Source: Prorocentrum cordatum
Lineage: Eukaryota > Sar > Dinophyceae > Prorocentrales > Prorocentraceae
Direction of reading: 5' to 3'
DNA length: 64,000 nucleotides
NCBI GenBank assembly: GCA_963575745.1
Contig: CAUYUJ010015504.1
Coordinates: 525,934-589,933, forward strand
Positions 1-11,186 of this stretch are shown one piece after another. Within the stretch, counting starts at the first letter, position 1; each line of letters opens with the position of its first letter. The translations under genes were made by a program, and so were the position numbers. The notes below the pieces were generated by a model. That model was given only the letters and a program-made list of their open reading frames with translations, was not told where the DNA came from and did not search any database.

Positions 1-87
1 AGACCTCAGACCGCCGGTGCGAGGGTGCAAGCATCGTTCGGCTTCCCCTGCTAGCTCCATTCCCAGTCGCTCTTGTACTTTGTTCCT

Positions 88-88
<1 letters not shown>

Positions 89-143
<55 letters not shown>
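89..143. repeat. (CT)n microsatellite
   Basis: Uninterrupted CT dinucleotide run of about 27 units. Open frames crossing it (Ser-Leu or Arg-Glu repeats) follow from the repeat and are not genes. Confidence 0.95.
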
Positions 144-146
<3 letters not shown>

Positions 147-315
147 CTCCTTGCCTCCAGCAGCGCCCAGGCCAGCGCATTCTAGAAGCGCCCGGGGCAT
201 CTTCGACCACTGCAGGCGCGGGCCCAACGCGATCCAGGCCCTCGCGTGCTTCAGGCGAGGTGTCGGCCACCCAGATTCTGCGATAGGGCTCTGCGCGCGT
301 GGGCCCAGCGAAGCC

Positions 316-969
316 TGGCCCGCACCAGCGTTCAGCCGAAGCGCACAAGAAAGGACGCACGAGTTGGAATATCGAGCTCCCTGCTGGCGCGGGCCCCGAG
401 GGACCTGGTCCACGTGCTTGTTTACCCGGGCGCCGCAGTCACGCAACAGAGACCGTGGCGCCCTCGGCAAGTGCGGGGGGCCGAACAGCCATGCACATCT
501 GCTTGTCTTCGCGCCGCGGGCATGCGCATTGGGCGGCGGGCGCTCTGCAGTTGCGCGACCCAGCAAAGACGGCGCACAGTGGGCTAATCTTCAGAAGTGG
601 CCGCTCAGCGGAGGACAACTCGGCTGCGCTGCGCGGCAAACCTGCCCCCCCCCCCCCCCCCTCTTCCTGGCACCCTTTTCACACAGCAAGTTCTCCAGGC
701 GATTTGCCCCAGGGGTTGTTCGAGCACTGCTACTGCTCGCGCGCCGCCCCGTTCCCCGTTGGCAATCTAGTTCTGCGCGTCGAGAGCAAACTCCCCAACT
801 AATTGGGGGCGGACTTCGCGAAACCGCCGGCAAACCCTGCATGGGGGATCGCCGCAGAGTCGGCAGTCACTCGCTGCGGGGCTGGCTGCTTCAATTCGCA
901 CCTCGCCGAATTGGCGGCGCATCTGTTTGCAAACTGCCTGCGGAGCGTGGGGCGGGGGGGAGGCGGACA
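316..969 (+). repeat. Repeat module X, copy 1
   Basis: About 650 bp, closely similar to 4516-5115 (same orientation). Both begin TGGCCCGCACCAGCG and end in a G-rich run followed by AGGCGGACA. Copy 1 carries a 17-C run at 645-661 that copy 2 lacks. Short frames are conserved between the copies only because the DNA is. No coding function is recognised. In copy 1 module Y follows X; in copy 2 it precedes X. Confidence 0.85.
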
Positions 970-991
970 TGCTGCTGCTGCTGATGCTGCT

Positions 992-1206
992 GCTGCTGCC
1001 TCTTCGCAGCAGCACCGCCCATAGACGTGTGTCTCAGATTTGTGTTGTATTGCATACGTGGCGCGGGCAAGCGCGCAGCGAGGGGTGCGTGCCATATGGC
1101 CCGATCCCCCGTCACAGAGGTATTCTGTGGCGGCGCCGCCATGCACACTACGGTCGAGAGCACGAAAATACATTCGCTTCGATCCCCTCTCGCTCCAAAT
1201 ACGTGG
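992..1206 (+). repeat. Repeat module Y, copy 1
   Basis: About 215 bp, matching 4301-4518 at most positions. It runs from a CTG-rich start (CTGCCTCTTCGCAGCAGCACC) to CGCTCCAAATACGTGG. The two Y copies lie in direct orientation on either side of the Ala-Pro-Thr array, like the long direct repeats of a mobile element, but no element-type coding lies between them. Confidence 0.8.
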
Positions 1207-1339
1207 GTTCAAGACTTTTCCGGCACGAGAGGGTGCGGCGAGATCAACAGGTGCACAGTCACCGGCGAGAGCAACGTGAGTGATTACATCATGTTCCAGA
1301 ACCATTTGCAGAACTGCATCAATGGCACCATTTCTATAC

Positions 1340-3905
1340 TAACACCAACGGGTACGCCCACAGCATCGACGGCGGCACCGACAAGTTCACCGACTTCACA
1401 GCGTGCTGCCCGACGGCTGCGGCGACAGGCGCGCCCACAACAGCACTGACAGCGGCAAAACAAGTTCACCGAATGCTGCACCGACGGCTGCACCAACAGC
1501 GACACCGACAAGCTCACCGACTGTTGCCTCGACGGCTGCACCAACAGCAGCACCCACAGCGGCACCAACAGCGGCATCGACAAGTTCGCCGAGTGCTACC
1601 CCGAGGGCTGCACCAACGGGCGCTCCAACTAACGCACCGAGTGCTGCCCCGACAGGGTCTCCGACAGCCGCGCCAGCAGCGACGCCGACATGTTTCGGAC
1701 TGCTGCCCAGACGGCCGCACCGACAGACCTACCGACCAAGTCACCGACAAATTTCACCGACCTGCTACCATGACGGCTGCACCGACAGCAATATTCGACA
1801 GCAGATTTTACCGCAACACCATCCGCTGCGTCGACAAGTTCGCCGACTGCTGCCTCGAGGGCTGCACCACTGGGCGGTCCAACTGCCACGCCGACTGCTG
1901 CGCCAACAGGGTCTCCAACTGCCGCGCCGACAGCGGCATTGGCACGGCCTGCGACCGCTGCGCAGACGGCAGCGCCAGCAGCGTCAACTACGTGGTCTCT
2001 CATTGCTGCCCCGACGGCCGCACCGACAGCGTCGCCGTCAAGGTCACCGACGCGTTCCCCGACTGTTGCCCCGACGGCTGCACCAACCAGGTCTCCGACC
2101 GCTGCCCCGACGGCCGCGCAGACAGCATTACCGACAGACAAGGTCACCGCGACTTTCACAAATGGCTGCCTCGATGGCTGCACCAGCTGCAACACCAACA
2201 GCGGCACCGACAAGTTCACCGATTGCCTACCCGGGTACTGTACCAACAGCAATGCCCACAGCAGCGCCGACAGCGACACCGACAAGTTTATCGACTACTG
2301 CCTCGACGGCTGCACCAACAGCAGCATCCACAGCAGCACCAACAGCGGCACCGAAAAGTTCACCGATTGCTTACCCGAGGGCTGTACCAACAGCAATGCC
2401 CACAGCAGCGCCGACAGCGACACCGACAGGTTTATCGACTACTGCCTCGACGGCTGCACCAACAGCAGCATCCACAGCAGCGCCAACAACGACATCGACA
2501 AGTTCGCCGACGGCTACCGCGAGGGCTGCACCAACGGGTGCTCCAACTGGCACGCCGAGTGCTGCCCGGACAGCGTCTCCGACGGCCGTGCCGACAGCAG
2601 CATTGGCAAGATCTGCGACCGCTGCACCGACGGCCTCGCCGGCAGCGACACCGACATGTTTCGGACCGCTGCACCGACGGCTGCACCGACAGGGTTACCG
2701 ACAACGTCGCCGACAAGTACACAGACTACTGCCACGACGGCTGCACTGACATCAGTATTTACCGGAGCACCATTTGCGGCGTCGACAAGTTCGCCGACTG
2801 CTGCCTCGAGGGCTGCACAAATGGGCGCTCCAACTGCCGCGCCGAGTGCTACCCAGGCAGGGTCTCCGACGGCTGCGCCGACAGCGTCATCGACAAGGTC
2901 GCCGACTGCTGCACCGACGGCCGTGCCAGCAGCGGCACCGAAAGGGTCTCTGACTGTTGCCCGACGGCCGCGCCGACAGAGATACCGACACGTTCACCGA
3001 GTGCTGCCCGACGGCTGCGCCCACAGCAGCACAAACAGCGGCATCGACGAATTCACGGATTGCTGCCCCGACGGCTCCACCAACAGCTGCACCCACAGCA
3101 GCACTTACCGCAGCACCAGTCGCGGCATCAGCTCGCGAACTGCTGCCGCGTGGGCTGCACCACTGGGCTGTCCAACTGCCGCGCCGACTGCTGCTCCAAC
3201 AGGGTCTCCAACGGCCGCGCCGACAGCGGCATTGGTTATTACCGACGGCCGTGCCGACAGCCGCGCCAGCAGCGACGCCGACATGTTTCGGACTGCTGCC
3301 CAGACGGCCGCACCGACAGAGCTACCGACCAGGTCGCCGACAAGTTTCACCGACTGCTGCCACGACGGCTGCACCGACAGCAATATTCGACAGCGGTATT
3401 TACCGCAGCACCATCCGCTGCGTCAACAAGTTCGCCGACTGCTGCCTCGAGGGCTGCACCTCTGGGCGGTCCAACTGCCGCGCCGACTGCTAACGGCCGC
3501 GCCGACAGTGGCATTGGTTATTACCGACGGTCGCGCGGACAGCGGCACCGACGAGGTCGCCGACCGTTGCTCCGTCGGTCGAAAGTCACCGACACGTCCA
3601 CCGCCGGCAACGACAGCGGCACCGACAAGTTCACCGACTGCTGCCCCGTCGGCTGCACCAACAGCAGCACCCGCAGCAGCACCATCAGCAGCACCGACAA
3701 GCTGAGTGAGTGCTTCCTCGACGGCTGCATCAACAGCAGCGCCCACTGCAACATCTACAGAGTCAACGACAAATTCACCGACTGCTGCCCCGGCGGTTGC
3801 ATCCGCAGGCGCACCTACAGCGGTACCGACGGCGGCACCGACAAGTTTCTCCGCCTGCTGCCCCGACGGCAGCACCAACGGGTGCTCCTACGCCATTCCG
3901 ATGTC
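1340..3905 (+). repeat. Ala-Pro-Thr coding-like tandem array
   Basis: About 2.5 kb built from degenerate 12-15-bp units close to GCACCGACGGCT. One frame reads APTAAPTA; another reads cysteine-rich (DGCTNSSTDK-like). Long frames are open on both strands (for example 832 codons from 1473), so openness alone is weak evidence of coding. The APT reading jumps between the three frames several times. Higher-order units recur at about 1688-1910, 2655-2850 and 3281-3490; the jump recurs at the same place in the unit, near ACATGTTTCGGACTGC. It could be a repetitive surface or mucin-like gene broken by indels, exons split by unrecognised introns, or non-coding satellite. Part of it (3142-3854) is repeated at 63288-64000. 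Confidence 0.7.
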
Positions 3906-4300
3906 TTAACCTCACGTGCAACTGACCAGCACATCTGGATGATTATTAGCGTATGCGCAGTTCGCCATTGATTCACGTGACTGTAGCAATGATTGTTTCA
4001 TGCATTACTTCTTTTTTCCAGCTTCTACATCACATGCAAGTGTACTTCAGGCACAGGTGCTGTGCCCGCACAGCACAGCACGTTTTTACGTGGTGGAGTG
4101 AGCACGCTCAGGTCTCAAGCCATCGTGTAAAGTATACATCCCCCGCCGGGGGTGACCTCGTGACGCATCTGCCACGCAGATTGCTGCGCTGAAGCAGCGT
4201 GTTTACGCGGTGGCTGAAGCACGAGGTGCTTCGGGCACCTTGCAAGCCATAATTCAGTGACAGCGTGAATGGTGAAGTGGTTGGGGACGGAGGTGGTTTA
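3906..4300. other. No recognisable feature
   Basis: About 400 bp with more balanced base composition between the Ala-Pro-Thr array and Y copy 2. No convincing gene or repeat was seen. Confidence 0.5.
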
Positions 4301-4518
4301 CTGCTGCTGCCTCTTCGCAGCAGCACCGTCCATAGACGTTTGTCCCAGATTTGTATTGTAGTGCATACGTGGCGCGGGCAAGCGCGCAGCAAGGGATGCT
4401 TGCCATATGACCCGATCCCTCGTCACAGAGGTAGTTATGTGGCGGCACCGCCATGCGCACTACGGTCGAGAGCATGCAAATACATTCGCTTCGATCCCGT
4501 CTCGCTCCAAATACGTGG
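4301..4518 (+). repeat. Repeat module Y, copy 2
   Basis: Second copy of 992-1206. It abuts module X copy 2 directly; the Y end (ATACGTGG) and X start (TGGCCC) overlap, so the order here is Y-X rather than the X-Y of copy 1. Confidence 0.8.
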
Positions 4519-5115
4519 CCCGCACCAGCGATCAACCCAAGCGCACAAGAAAGGACGCACAAGTTGGAATATCGAGCTCCCTGCTGGTGCGGGCCCCGAG
4601 GGACCTGGCCCACATACATGTTTACCCAAGCGCCGCAGTCACGCAACTGAGACTGTGGCGCCCTCGGCAAGCGCGGGAGCCGAACAGCCATGCACATCTG
4701 CTTGCTTTCGCGCCGCGGGCATGCACATTGGTTGGCGGGCGCTCTGCAGTTGCGTGCCCCAGCGAAGACGGCGCACAGCGGGCTAATTTTCAGAAGTGGC
4801 CGCTCCGCGGAGGACAACTCGGCTGCGCTGCGCGGCAAATCTGGCCCCCCCTCTCCTGGCCGCCTTTTCACACGGCAAGTTCTCCAGGCGATTTGCCCCG
4901 CCCGCTGGCAATCTAGTTCTGCGCATCGAGAGCAAGCTCCCCAAATAATTGGGAGCAGACTTCGCGAAGCCGCCAGCCAACCCTGCTTGGGGGATCGCCG
5001 CAGAATCGGCCGTCACTCGCTGCAGGGCTGGCTGCTTCAATTCGCACCTCGCCGAATTGGCGGCGCATCTGTTTGCAAACTGCCTGCGAAGCGTGGGGCG
5101 GGGGGGAGGCGGACA
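4516..5115 (+). repeat. Repeat module X, copy 2
   Basis: Second copy of 316-969, shorter mainly because the poly-C tract and a stretch near 720-750 are missing. After AGGCGGACA the two copies diverge completely. Confidence 0.85.
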
Positions 5116-5224
5116 CGCGCGTTGCATGGTCAACCGCGGCAGGTCTGCAAGCAAAGCGCCACGGACGCAACGGGTGACAACAACGCGTTTGAACTTATCC
5201 AGCCGACAAGGCCCAGCCATATGC

Positions 5225-6330
5225 AATTATGAACAACGCAGCTGTGATGATCGTCTTCTGTGGGGCTTCCTGTCGGGCCACGGAACGTGCGATGGGCGCG
5301 CCGAAGGCATGCGAACGTCGCGACTGGGGCCTCAGGCGGAGCGCCATGTGGGGCGGCGAACCGCGCGGGGGGTGCGCCAACAAGGGTGCGGGGCCGCATG
5401 CTGACGCCACCGCTGGAGCCGCGGGCGGAACTCCTTATGGGGCCACGAACCGCGCGCGCGGGGCGGCATGCGCACGCTGCCGCTGGGGCCTTGGGCTGGG
5501 CCCCCGAAGTCACAAAGCGTGCGAGGGGAATGCCCGAGTGGGTCCAGGGCGGCACGCGGACGTCGCCACTGGAACCCTAGAGGTAGGGCTCCTTCGGTGA
5601 AGCTCGTGTGAAACCGCGAAACGTGTGAGGGGTGTGCTGGAATGGGCGCAGACCCACCATGCGAACTGCGCCACAGGAGCCTTTGGTCGAGTTCCTTGTG
5701 GGGCCACGAACGTGTAGGGTGTGCGCTGAAATGTGCGACGCCATCCTGCGACCTTCGCCATTGGGGCCTTCGGTAAAGCTCCGTGTGGGGCCGAGATACG
5801 CGTGAGGGGTGTGCCGACATGGGCGCAACGCCACCATGCAAACTGCGTTTCTGCGGTTTTCAATGGGACTCCCAACGGAAAAGGTGCGCCGACGCGGGTT
5901 CGACGTCATCAGGCGAGCTGCGCAAGTGGGGCCTTCGGTGGGGCTCCCTGTGCGGCCACGAAGAGGAGTGTGCCGAAAAGGGCGCGGCGCCACCATGCGA
6001 ATTGCGCCGCTGGGGCCCTCATGTCGGTTTTCACTGTGTGCGCCGACGCGGGTTCGACGCCACCATGGAGCCTGCGCCACTGGAACCCAAAGTGGAACTT
6101 ACTATGCGGCCACAGTCCGTGTAAAGGGCGTGCCGACAGGCGCGCAACGCCGCCGGGCAAACTGCGCCCGGCCTCGGGAACGGCGCGCCCAGCCTCGGGA
6201 ACCAGGCGAGATGCGCCAGCCTAGGGCCTTCTGTGGACCCCCTTGCGGGGCCACGAAGGGCGCGATGGGCGCGCGGCAGGTTGCGCGACGCCGTCGCGCG
6301 AACTGCGCCACCGATGCCTTGGGCGGGGAT
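5225..6330. repeat. Dispersed ~90-bp satellite, array 1
   Basis: Degenerate tandem units of about 90-100 bp. The core is a GGGGCCTTCGGTGGAGCTCC-like stretch, then GGGGCCACGAA and a GTGTGAGGGGTGTGCCGA-like tail. The same family occurs at 15290-15790, 40740-41050 (inverted), 53575-53745 and 56280-57610. Frames through it read GAFGGAPCGATKRVRG-like peptides on the sense strand and are open on both strands, as expected for a 3n-length repeat; I do not call a gene. Confidence 0.8.
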
Positions 6331-6814
6331 CCCTGCGGGGACACGAAGTTTGAAAGTGGTTTGGAGGCCCAACCAGCAGCTTCGACTAAGACGAAGCCCA
6401 TATCCAACTCTGTCGTACCGGAGTAGTGATAGCCCCAAAAGTAGGAGATAGTCGCGGGAGCGACGGGCCATCTCAAGCAAAGATGTTTTCGGTCTCGATG
6501 GCACGGGGCGCGCCTCGCGATGAGGCGCAGTCATACCTTGGCGGCCGGCCGTTTGAGTACAACCGGCCGCGGGCAAACGCTCGACATCTCTCGCTTTTGC
6601 CCCAGCTCCCTTTTAGAGTCGGGGGGGGGGGGGGGGCGAAGCGCCAGTCCGCCGCCCGCTACGCAGTAAGCACGATTTACACAAAGAAGGCAGCAACACG
6701 CAGGTTCAAAAGGAAGGTTGACCCGCGCGCAAGCGCCCTTGCACTCAAGATGCCTTGCGAGCAGATCGCGCTGCAGGCGAGTATTTCTCAGGCGGCCTCG
6801 GACGACGTTGTCTG
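6331..6814. other. No recognisable gene; poly-G tract
   Basis: Unassigned DNA between satellite array 1 and the end of the minus-strand copia remnant. It contains a 16-G run at 6621-6636. A 3' LTR of the copia element would be expected about here, but no matching copy was found upstream of the element. Confidence 0.4.
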
Positions 6815-7602
6815 GCAAAACCGGTGCGGAGTATGACATGTTTAAACCGTGCTTGAAGGATTGCGTTCCTCCCATGACCTATAAGAGCATATCTCTGTCG
6901 ATGTTCCCTTTGGTGTGACCGCCGGCAATCATGTCGCGAGTCATGTCACTGTGTACTATGCGCGATACTTCGCTCCATCATCTGTCGTATCCACCTGATG
7001 TGTCCCAAAAGAATACACTCGGCCGGTTTCTTCAGATCTTTGCTGGACAGGGATTCGAAGACAAATTCCGCATCTATGGCCAAAGTGACCTTAATGCTCA
7101 GGCCGCCCATCTCCAGTATATCCTTCAGCTGAGTGGGTGTCAGCGGCCCTGCGTGGAGTCCGTGCAGAGTGACGATCGTGGGAAAGCAGTCTTCCAAGTT
7201 TTGGGCTGCTGCTCGTGTTTCTGCTGAGTAGCTCGAGCGGACCTGCAAGCGGCGAGACTTGCAGTACGCATCGATAAAAGGGGCGACCGGCGCACCAGCA
7301 GGCGTGTTTCCACGCCGTAGCAGGTTTGCCCCGCGAGTCCCATAGCCCTTGACCTCGCCATCAGCATCTCCGCTCAGGCGTCGATCGCCAGAGTCGCTGC
7401 GCAGGTCGACCTCGCACGTTGGGGTCATCGATCGATTGATGATCTTCTTTAGGCAGGCTGGCAGCTTCCTGGTAATCGCGTTCAGCCGTCGCACGTGTAT
7501 GTTGGTGGGTTCTTGGGCACGCTGTAGGGAAATAACATATGCTACCAGCCAGACCTGCGTGATTAATGCGTAAGCCAAAGAAGCTCTGAGGCTGACAGAC
7601 AT
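6815..7602 (-). pseudogene. Ty1/copia RNase H domain, decayed
   Basis: C-terminal pol domain of a minus-strand copia element; RNase H removes RNA from the RNA-DNA hybrid during reverse transcription. The 7602-6946 frame contains VRSSYSAET and LSIKVTLAIDAEFVFESL, then AECILLGHIRWIRQMMER, in the order seen in copia RNase H domains (the E and D positions of the active site). Another frame at about 6955-6880 continues with TRDMIAGGHTKGNIDR, the usual last catalytic Asp plus the HTKG box, then an in-frame stop. The frame change and stop mark it as dead. It follows the RT fragments at 7698-8618 in the normal pol order. Confidence 0.75.
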
Positions 7603-7697
7603 GTCAGTGACAATCTTGGACGCCTAGGCGTCGGCGTCTGCGCCAGTGAGTTCAGGATGTTGCATAGGACGGAGCTGTTTTATGTATCCGTTTTGAT

Positions 7698-8102
7698 CTA
7701 GCAATTTGTATGCGCATTTTTGTTGAGTTTCCACTTGCCAGACGTATCCTCAACGCATTTGACGCACCTGTCGATGGTGTACTCAGTGCCGGCCCTGTTA
7801 ATATCATCTACGTGCTTGGCTGTGAGACGAGTGTTGCTTGTCTCGGACTCCTCGTCGTAGGGCGTGGGTCTGAGACCAAACCCCATTGTGGCCTTTCGGA
7901 GCTTCAGTGAAAAGGTTCTGGGTGCATACTTGGTGCCGGTACCTGGCTTGAAGCGCTGTAAGCAGTGCGTCGAGTGCTTGAATCCTGGGAGGGATCGCAG
8001 CGCCGATGCTGGTCCAGGTGGCAGGGTAAACCACACCGCACGTTCGTTTTCACCGGTTGCCTCAGCAAGTTCCTGATAGGTCAGTCCCTGCAGAAAAGCC
8101 AT
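7698..8102 (-). pseudogene. Ty1/copia reverse transcriptase core, decayed
   Basis: Reads MAFLQGLTYQELAEATGE (end of motif A region), CLQRFKPGTGTKYAPRTF (the YGLKQAPR-type segment) and TAKHVDDINRAGTEYTID, where HVDD occupies the YxDD active-site position. These are in the order of a copia RT palm. The frame starts in mid-domain and the upstream palm is in another frame with a stop, so the gene is broken. It belongs to the same minus-strand element as the integrase and RNase H fragments. Confidence 0.85.
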
Positions 8103-8618
8103 GTTGATGTCAAGGGAGGCAATGACCCATTGCTTCTTGCACGCTGCCGTGCTTGCGAGTAGGTCTCTGACTTGACCGCCGCGCCGTCACCGAAAAGTTC
8201 CCACGTCGAAGGCGCCGAGGTCCATGGGGCCCCGAAGAACCAGGCGCGATCGAATGGTCCGTTCCATCTCGCCATTTTCGTTCTTTACGAACTTCCACTT
8301 TCACACGTATCTCGAGGTCATGATGCTTGGCGCCTTCGATAGATCTTGCATATTGAAACATGTGTTGCCAAACTGTGTCTTGAGTTCAGTGTATACGGCC
8401 TTGGACACCTTGACTGGATTCGCCGGAGTGTCGGCCTTCGCGAGGAGGCCGTCCTCCTTGACGACCGCAGCTCGTTTGGTGGCAGCGGTCACATATACTC
8501 GCATAGTGGACGCGCGGTCGAAGTCGAGTATCCTATATTTTTGTTGTGATAAGACTACTTTTGACATGCCTGCAGGAAAGCAGAGCTCTATAGATTGACC
8601 GTTCTCGTCAGAGTCCAA
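8103..8618 (-). pseudogene. Ty1/copia RT N-terminal part, decayed
   Basis: The minus frame from 8618 reads TKRAAVVKEDGLLAKADTPA, KAVYTELKTQFG and SIMTSRYV, then meets an in-frame TGA and continues in the same frame as KWKFVKNENGEMERTIR and RLVLRGPMDLGAFDV. This is the region just before RT motif A (the KARLVARG-type segment). An internal stop and at least one frameshift before 8102 show decay. It leads directly into the 8102-7698 fragment. Confidence 0.75.
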
Positions 8619-8627
8619 ACAGTAATA

Positions 8628-9119
8628 TCATCTTCGTCCGTGAAACACAATGGGACATGATGTGTCTCCGTGATAACGGAGTCGCATGGATAACCTCATG
8701 TAGGCAGGTGCACCCGCTGTACCACCCGCTGTACCAGCACGCTGTTGTCGGTGATCATCTGCGTGGACGCAGTGTAGGGGTCCTCTAGTGGAGTTGCCTC
8801 CAGTAGTTCCCTTTCCATGTAGTTCTATGTTCCACGCATCCATAATCTGTACCTCAACTTCCTCAGCAGTAGGAAGCCGTCCGTCCTCCTGTGGTGGTTC
8901 GGCTTCTGGAGCTTCTCTGGCATCGTTGTCTAGTGTCGGTGCTGCTGCCATTTCCTCGAACTTCGTCATGTCTTTGTCGAAGCCCGCTTGCGGTTTGGTG
9001 GACTTTAGGCATTGGATGGTCCTCGAATGTGCTGAGCCAGTTATGTCGTATACAGTCAGGGCAGTGCCTTCGGCTTCGTAGTGGTGGATGCCTGGACTCA
9101 CGTCGTTGTCGTAGTGCAC
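8628..9119 (-). pseudogene. Copia pol linker between integrase and RT
   Basis: A 163-codon minus frame lies between integrase and RT. It starts MHYDNDVSPGIHHYEAEG and is rich in Glu, Pro and Ala, with HADDHRQQRAGT near the end. It has no catalytic motif I recognise; its position and low-complexity acidic composition fit the variable connector found there in copia polyproteins. Confidence 0.5.
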
Positions 9120-9137
9120 CGCTGTACAACTGTCAGC

Positions 9138-9913
9138 TTAAGCCACCGGAGGTAGCTTGTGGACGCTCTTAGCTAACCCGACAGAGACTACGCTCTCGAT
9201 GCGAAAGATGTTTCTGATGAGCGATCGGAGGGCTAAGTGGACCATAGGAGATAGCCGGCTCGCACTTGTCATCTGAAGCGTTCCCTCCTTGGTCGGGAAG
9301 TCGCCAAATGTTATACCAGGTCGCCCCGCAGGTAAACTGGCTATAAATGTCAACGCCGTCCGTCCTGCAGCGTTGTCTGAGCCAGTGTCTCGGGCTATCA
9401 GAGCTTCGATGTATAATGCGCGTCGTGCGTCGCCGCATTGAACTTGTACATCGCGGTTTCCCACTCGCATAATAACTTGACCCCTGTCGGGATCGTCCCG
9501 TGTGACCGGGGAAGGGCCGCTCCAGCCTCCCCGGTCATCCTTCGTCGTCGTGGGCCGATGATAGTCAACCAGACCTCCTTCATCATAGTAATGCTGAACC
9601 GTGATGGTGGTCTTGGTCCGAAGTACTTTGGCAGGTCCGCATTGCATCCAGCACTGATGCTATGCATCTGAGATACTGGTCGTCGTTGTGTCTGGTACCT
9701 CGGTTCCTGTGGCATATCGCCTGCAACGATCAATGATGTGAAAAATATGGTGTTCCTGTTTGTAGAACATTGAGTCACATGCATGTAGAAGATTAAATCG
9801 CTTTCAACTTCCTCATTGAACTTGCCAGGCAGCGCAGTGGATGGCACAACGGTGCGCCCTGGCTGGCCCCAAGCCCTGCGCTCCCGACGTGCGCCGCAGA
9901 CACCCCTGACCAA
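9138..9913 (-). pseudogene. Ty1/copia integrase, decayed
   Basis: Two overlapping minus frames carry integrase pieces. The 9913 frame contains KFNEEVESDLIFYM, like the first-Asp strand of the core; the 9647 frame starts with CGPAKVLRTK (second-Asp region, with the expected SDGE-type sequence altered). It then reads DYHRPTTTKDDRGGWSGP and GRGQVIMRVGNRDVQVQCGD, like the C-terminal domain of dinoflagellate copia integrases. The frame switch and the missing central catalytic segment indicate a dead gene. Confidence 0.7.
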
Positions 9914-10235
9914 GTTAAGCCTTACGTTGTCCAGAACAGCCTTAGTTCAGATGAGTCGCATCGCGGGCTCTTTGGCGTGGAACCACCGCAAATGTAGTTT
10001 CCGCAGCTCGCGTGTTACTGTAGGCTAAGCTGCACATCGAGCCGCGAACAGTCTGGGGGTCGTGGCGAGCAGCAGGGTCACCCGCAGGTGGCGGTGGTGG
10101 ATATCCTCCTTGCTGCCGACCTCGTCTGGCTATGATCTGTGGTCGTCGTCTGCGATCGCCCGAGCTGCCGGCTGCGCTCGAGGCAGGTTGCCCCGCAGCC
10201 GGTTCAGCAGCATGTCTCGTGGCTGCTGGCACCTG

Positions 10236-10565
10236 CTATGCGGCCAGGTCTCGGCGCTCGTAGCCGCGCAAATGGTGGAGAGGCTGGTGCCTCGGGTGCG
10301 GCTGCCGCCGCAGGTGGTGGCGCTGCCGGTTCGGCAGGAGCAGGAGGTTCCTGTCCGCGGTTGTCGGGCAACTTCCTCGGTTTGGCAAACTTGCATCTGC
10401 CGGGCGTAAGTGGGTGACCAAGTTTAGACTGACCGTAGTTCTTCTTGCAGCTTGGGCATTCCCTGTGGTAGCCCTCCCTGCCGCATCACCTACAATGTTT
10501 GGGATCCCTGTTATGCGAAGGGGGATGCATGTTGACATTATCCGCGCATGCTGGACATCCCCATC
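10236..10565 (-). pseudogene. Cys/His zinc-motif segment of copia polyprotein
   Basis: Reading the minus strand from about 10560 gives CPACADNVNMHPPSHNRDP, a stop, then CGREGYHRECPSCKKNYG and LTPGRCKFAKPRKLP. The paired Cys and spaced His residues look like a nucleic-acid-binding zinc motif of the element, placed between the methyltransferase-like region and integrase. The rest is an Ala/Pro-rich tail. One in-frame TGA interrupts it. Confidence 0.55.
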
Positions 10566-10697
10566 CTCCTGAGGGTGGCCTCATGACCGAACCGTCGGGA
10601 TGCCGGGAGATAGTTGGGCCATCCAAGTCGAATCCTCGTACGTTGGTGACGAGAAATGAAAATTAATAAGGGTGGCCATGGAAGGAAGCGCGGTTCA

Positions 10698-11186
10698 CTA
10701 GGAACACGTTGTATGCAACTGGAACTGCGTCGACGAAGAGGGGCTGCATCTTCGAAGTACATTGGGCAGCCCTGGCCAAATCCTTGTTGCAATCCGAGGC
10801 ATGTTGATGATGGCCCGCACACCGTTTCCTCTCGAAGGGTGTGATTCGGAGACGGTGGTTCGCCATTGTTTGAATAGAATTACGTATTCATATCCCATGG
10901 GAGCCACGGGGGCCCGTAGTATATTGGTCCAGATAAAATTTGCAAGTGCCCTCAATGTGGTCCGTGGTGGTATTTTGTCCACCCAAGTGCCCGCCGGTTG
11001 TTCTCGTGAGTCGTTTTGACGCACGGCAACCCTTCCACATAAGTTGATATGTGTGAGGTTATCCTTATGTTGTTCATGCCACGTATGATAGTTGATTTTA
11101 GAATTGAAATAAGATGGTAGTCCACTTGCTCTGCAATTGCGTTGTAAGATAACAACGTTGACGAAACACAAATCCAGGTGATGCAT
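10698..11186 (-). pseudogene. Methyltransferase-like domain, second half (decayed)
   Basis: The minus frame begins MHHLDLCFVNVVILQRNCRA and continues PSYFNSKINYHTWHEQHKDN, CGRVAVRQ and REQPAGTWVDKIPP. In the plus-strand element at 22-29 kb the equivalent order is a Pro-Cys strand, then an EWP strand. Here the PC position reads RNC and the acidic strand reads REQPAG. It continues from the 11737-10952 frame after a frame change. Assignment rests on this layout and general knowledge of cytosine-methyltransferase motif order, so it is an inference. Confidence 0.5.

Noticed and set aside
1473-3971. An 832-codon cysteine-rich frame through the Ala-Pro-Thr array
   Set aside because: It switches between Cys-rich and Arg/His-rich readings where units change register, and competing frames are just as open. 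Kept as a repeat only.
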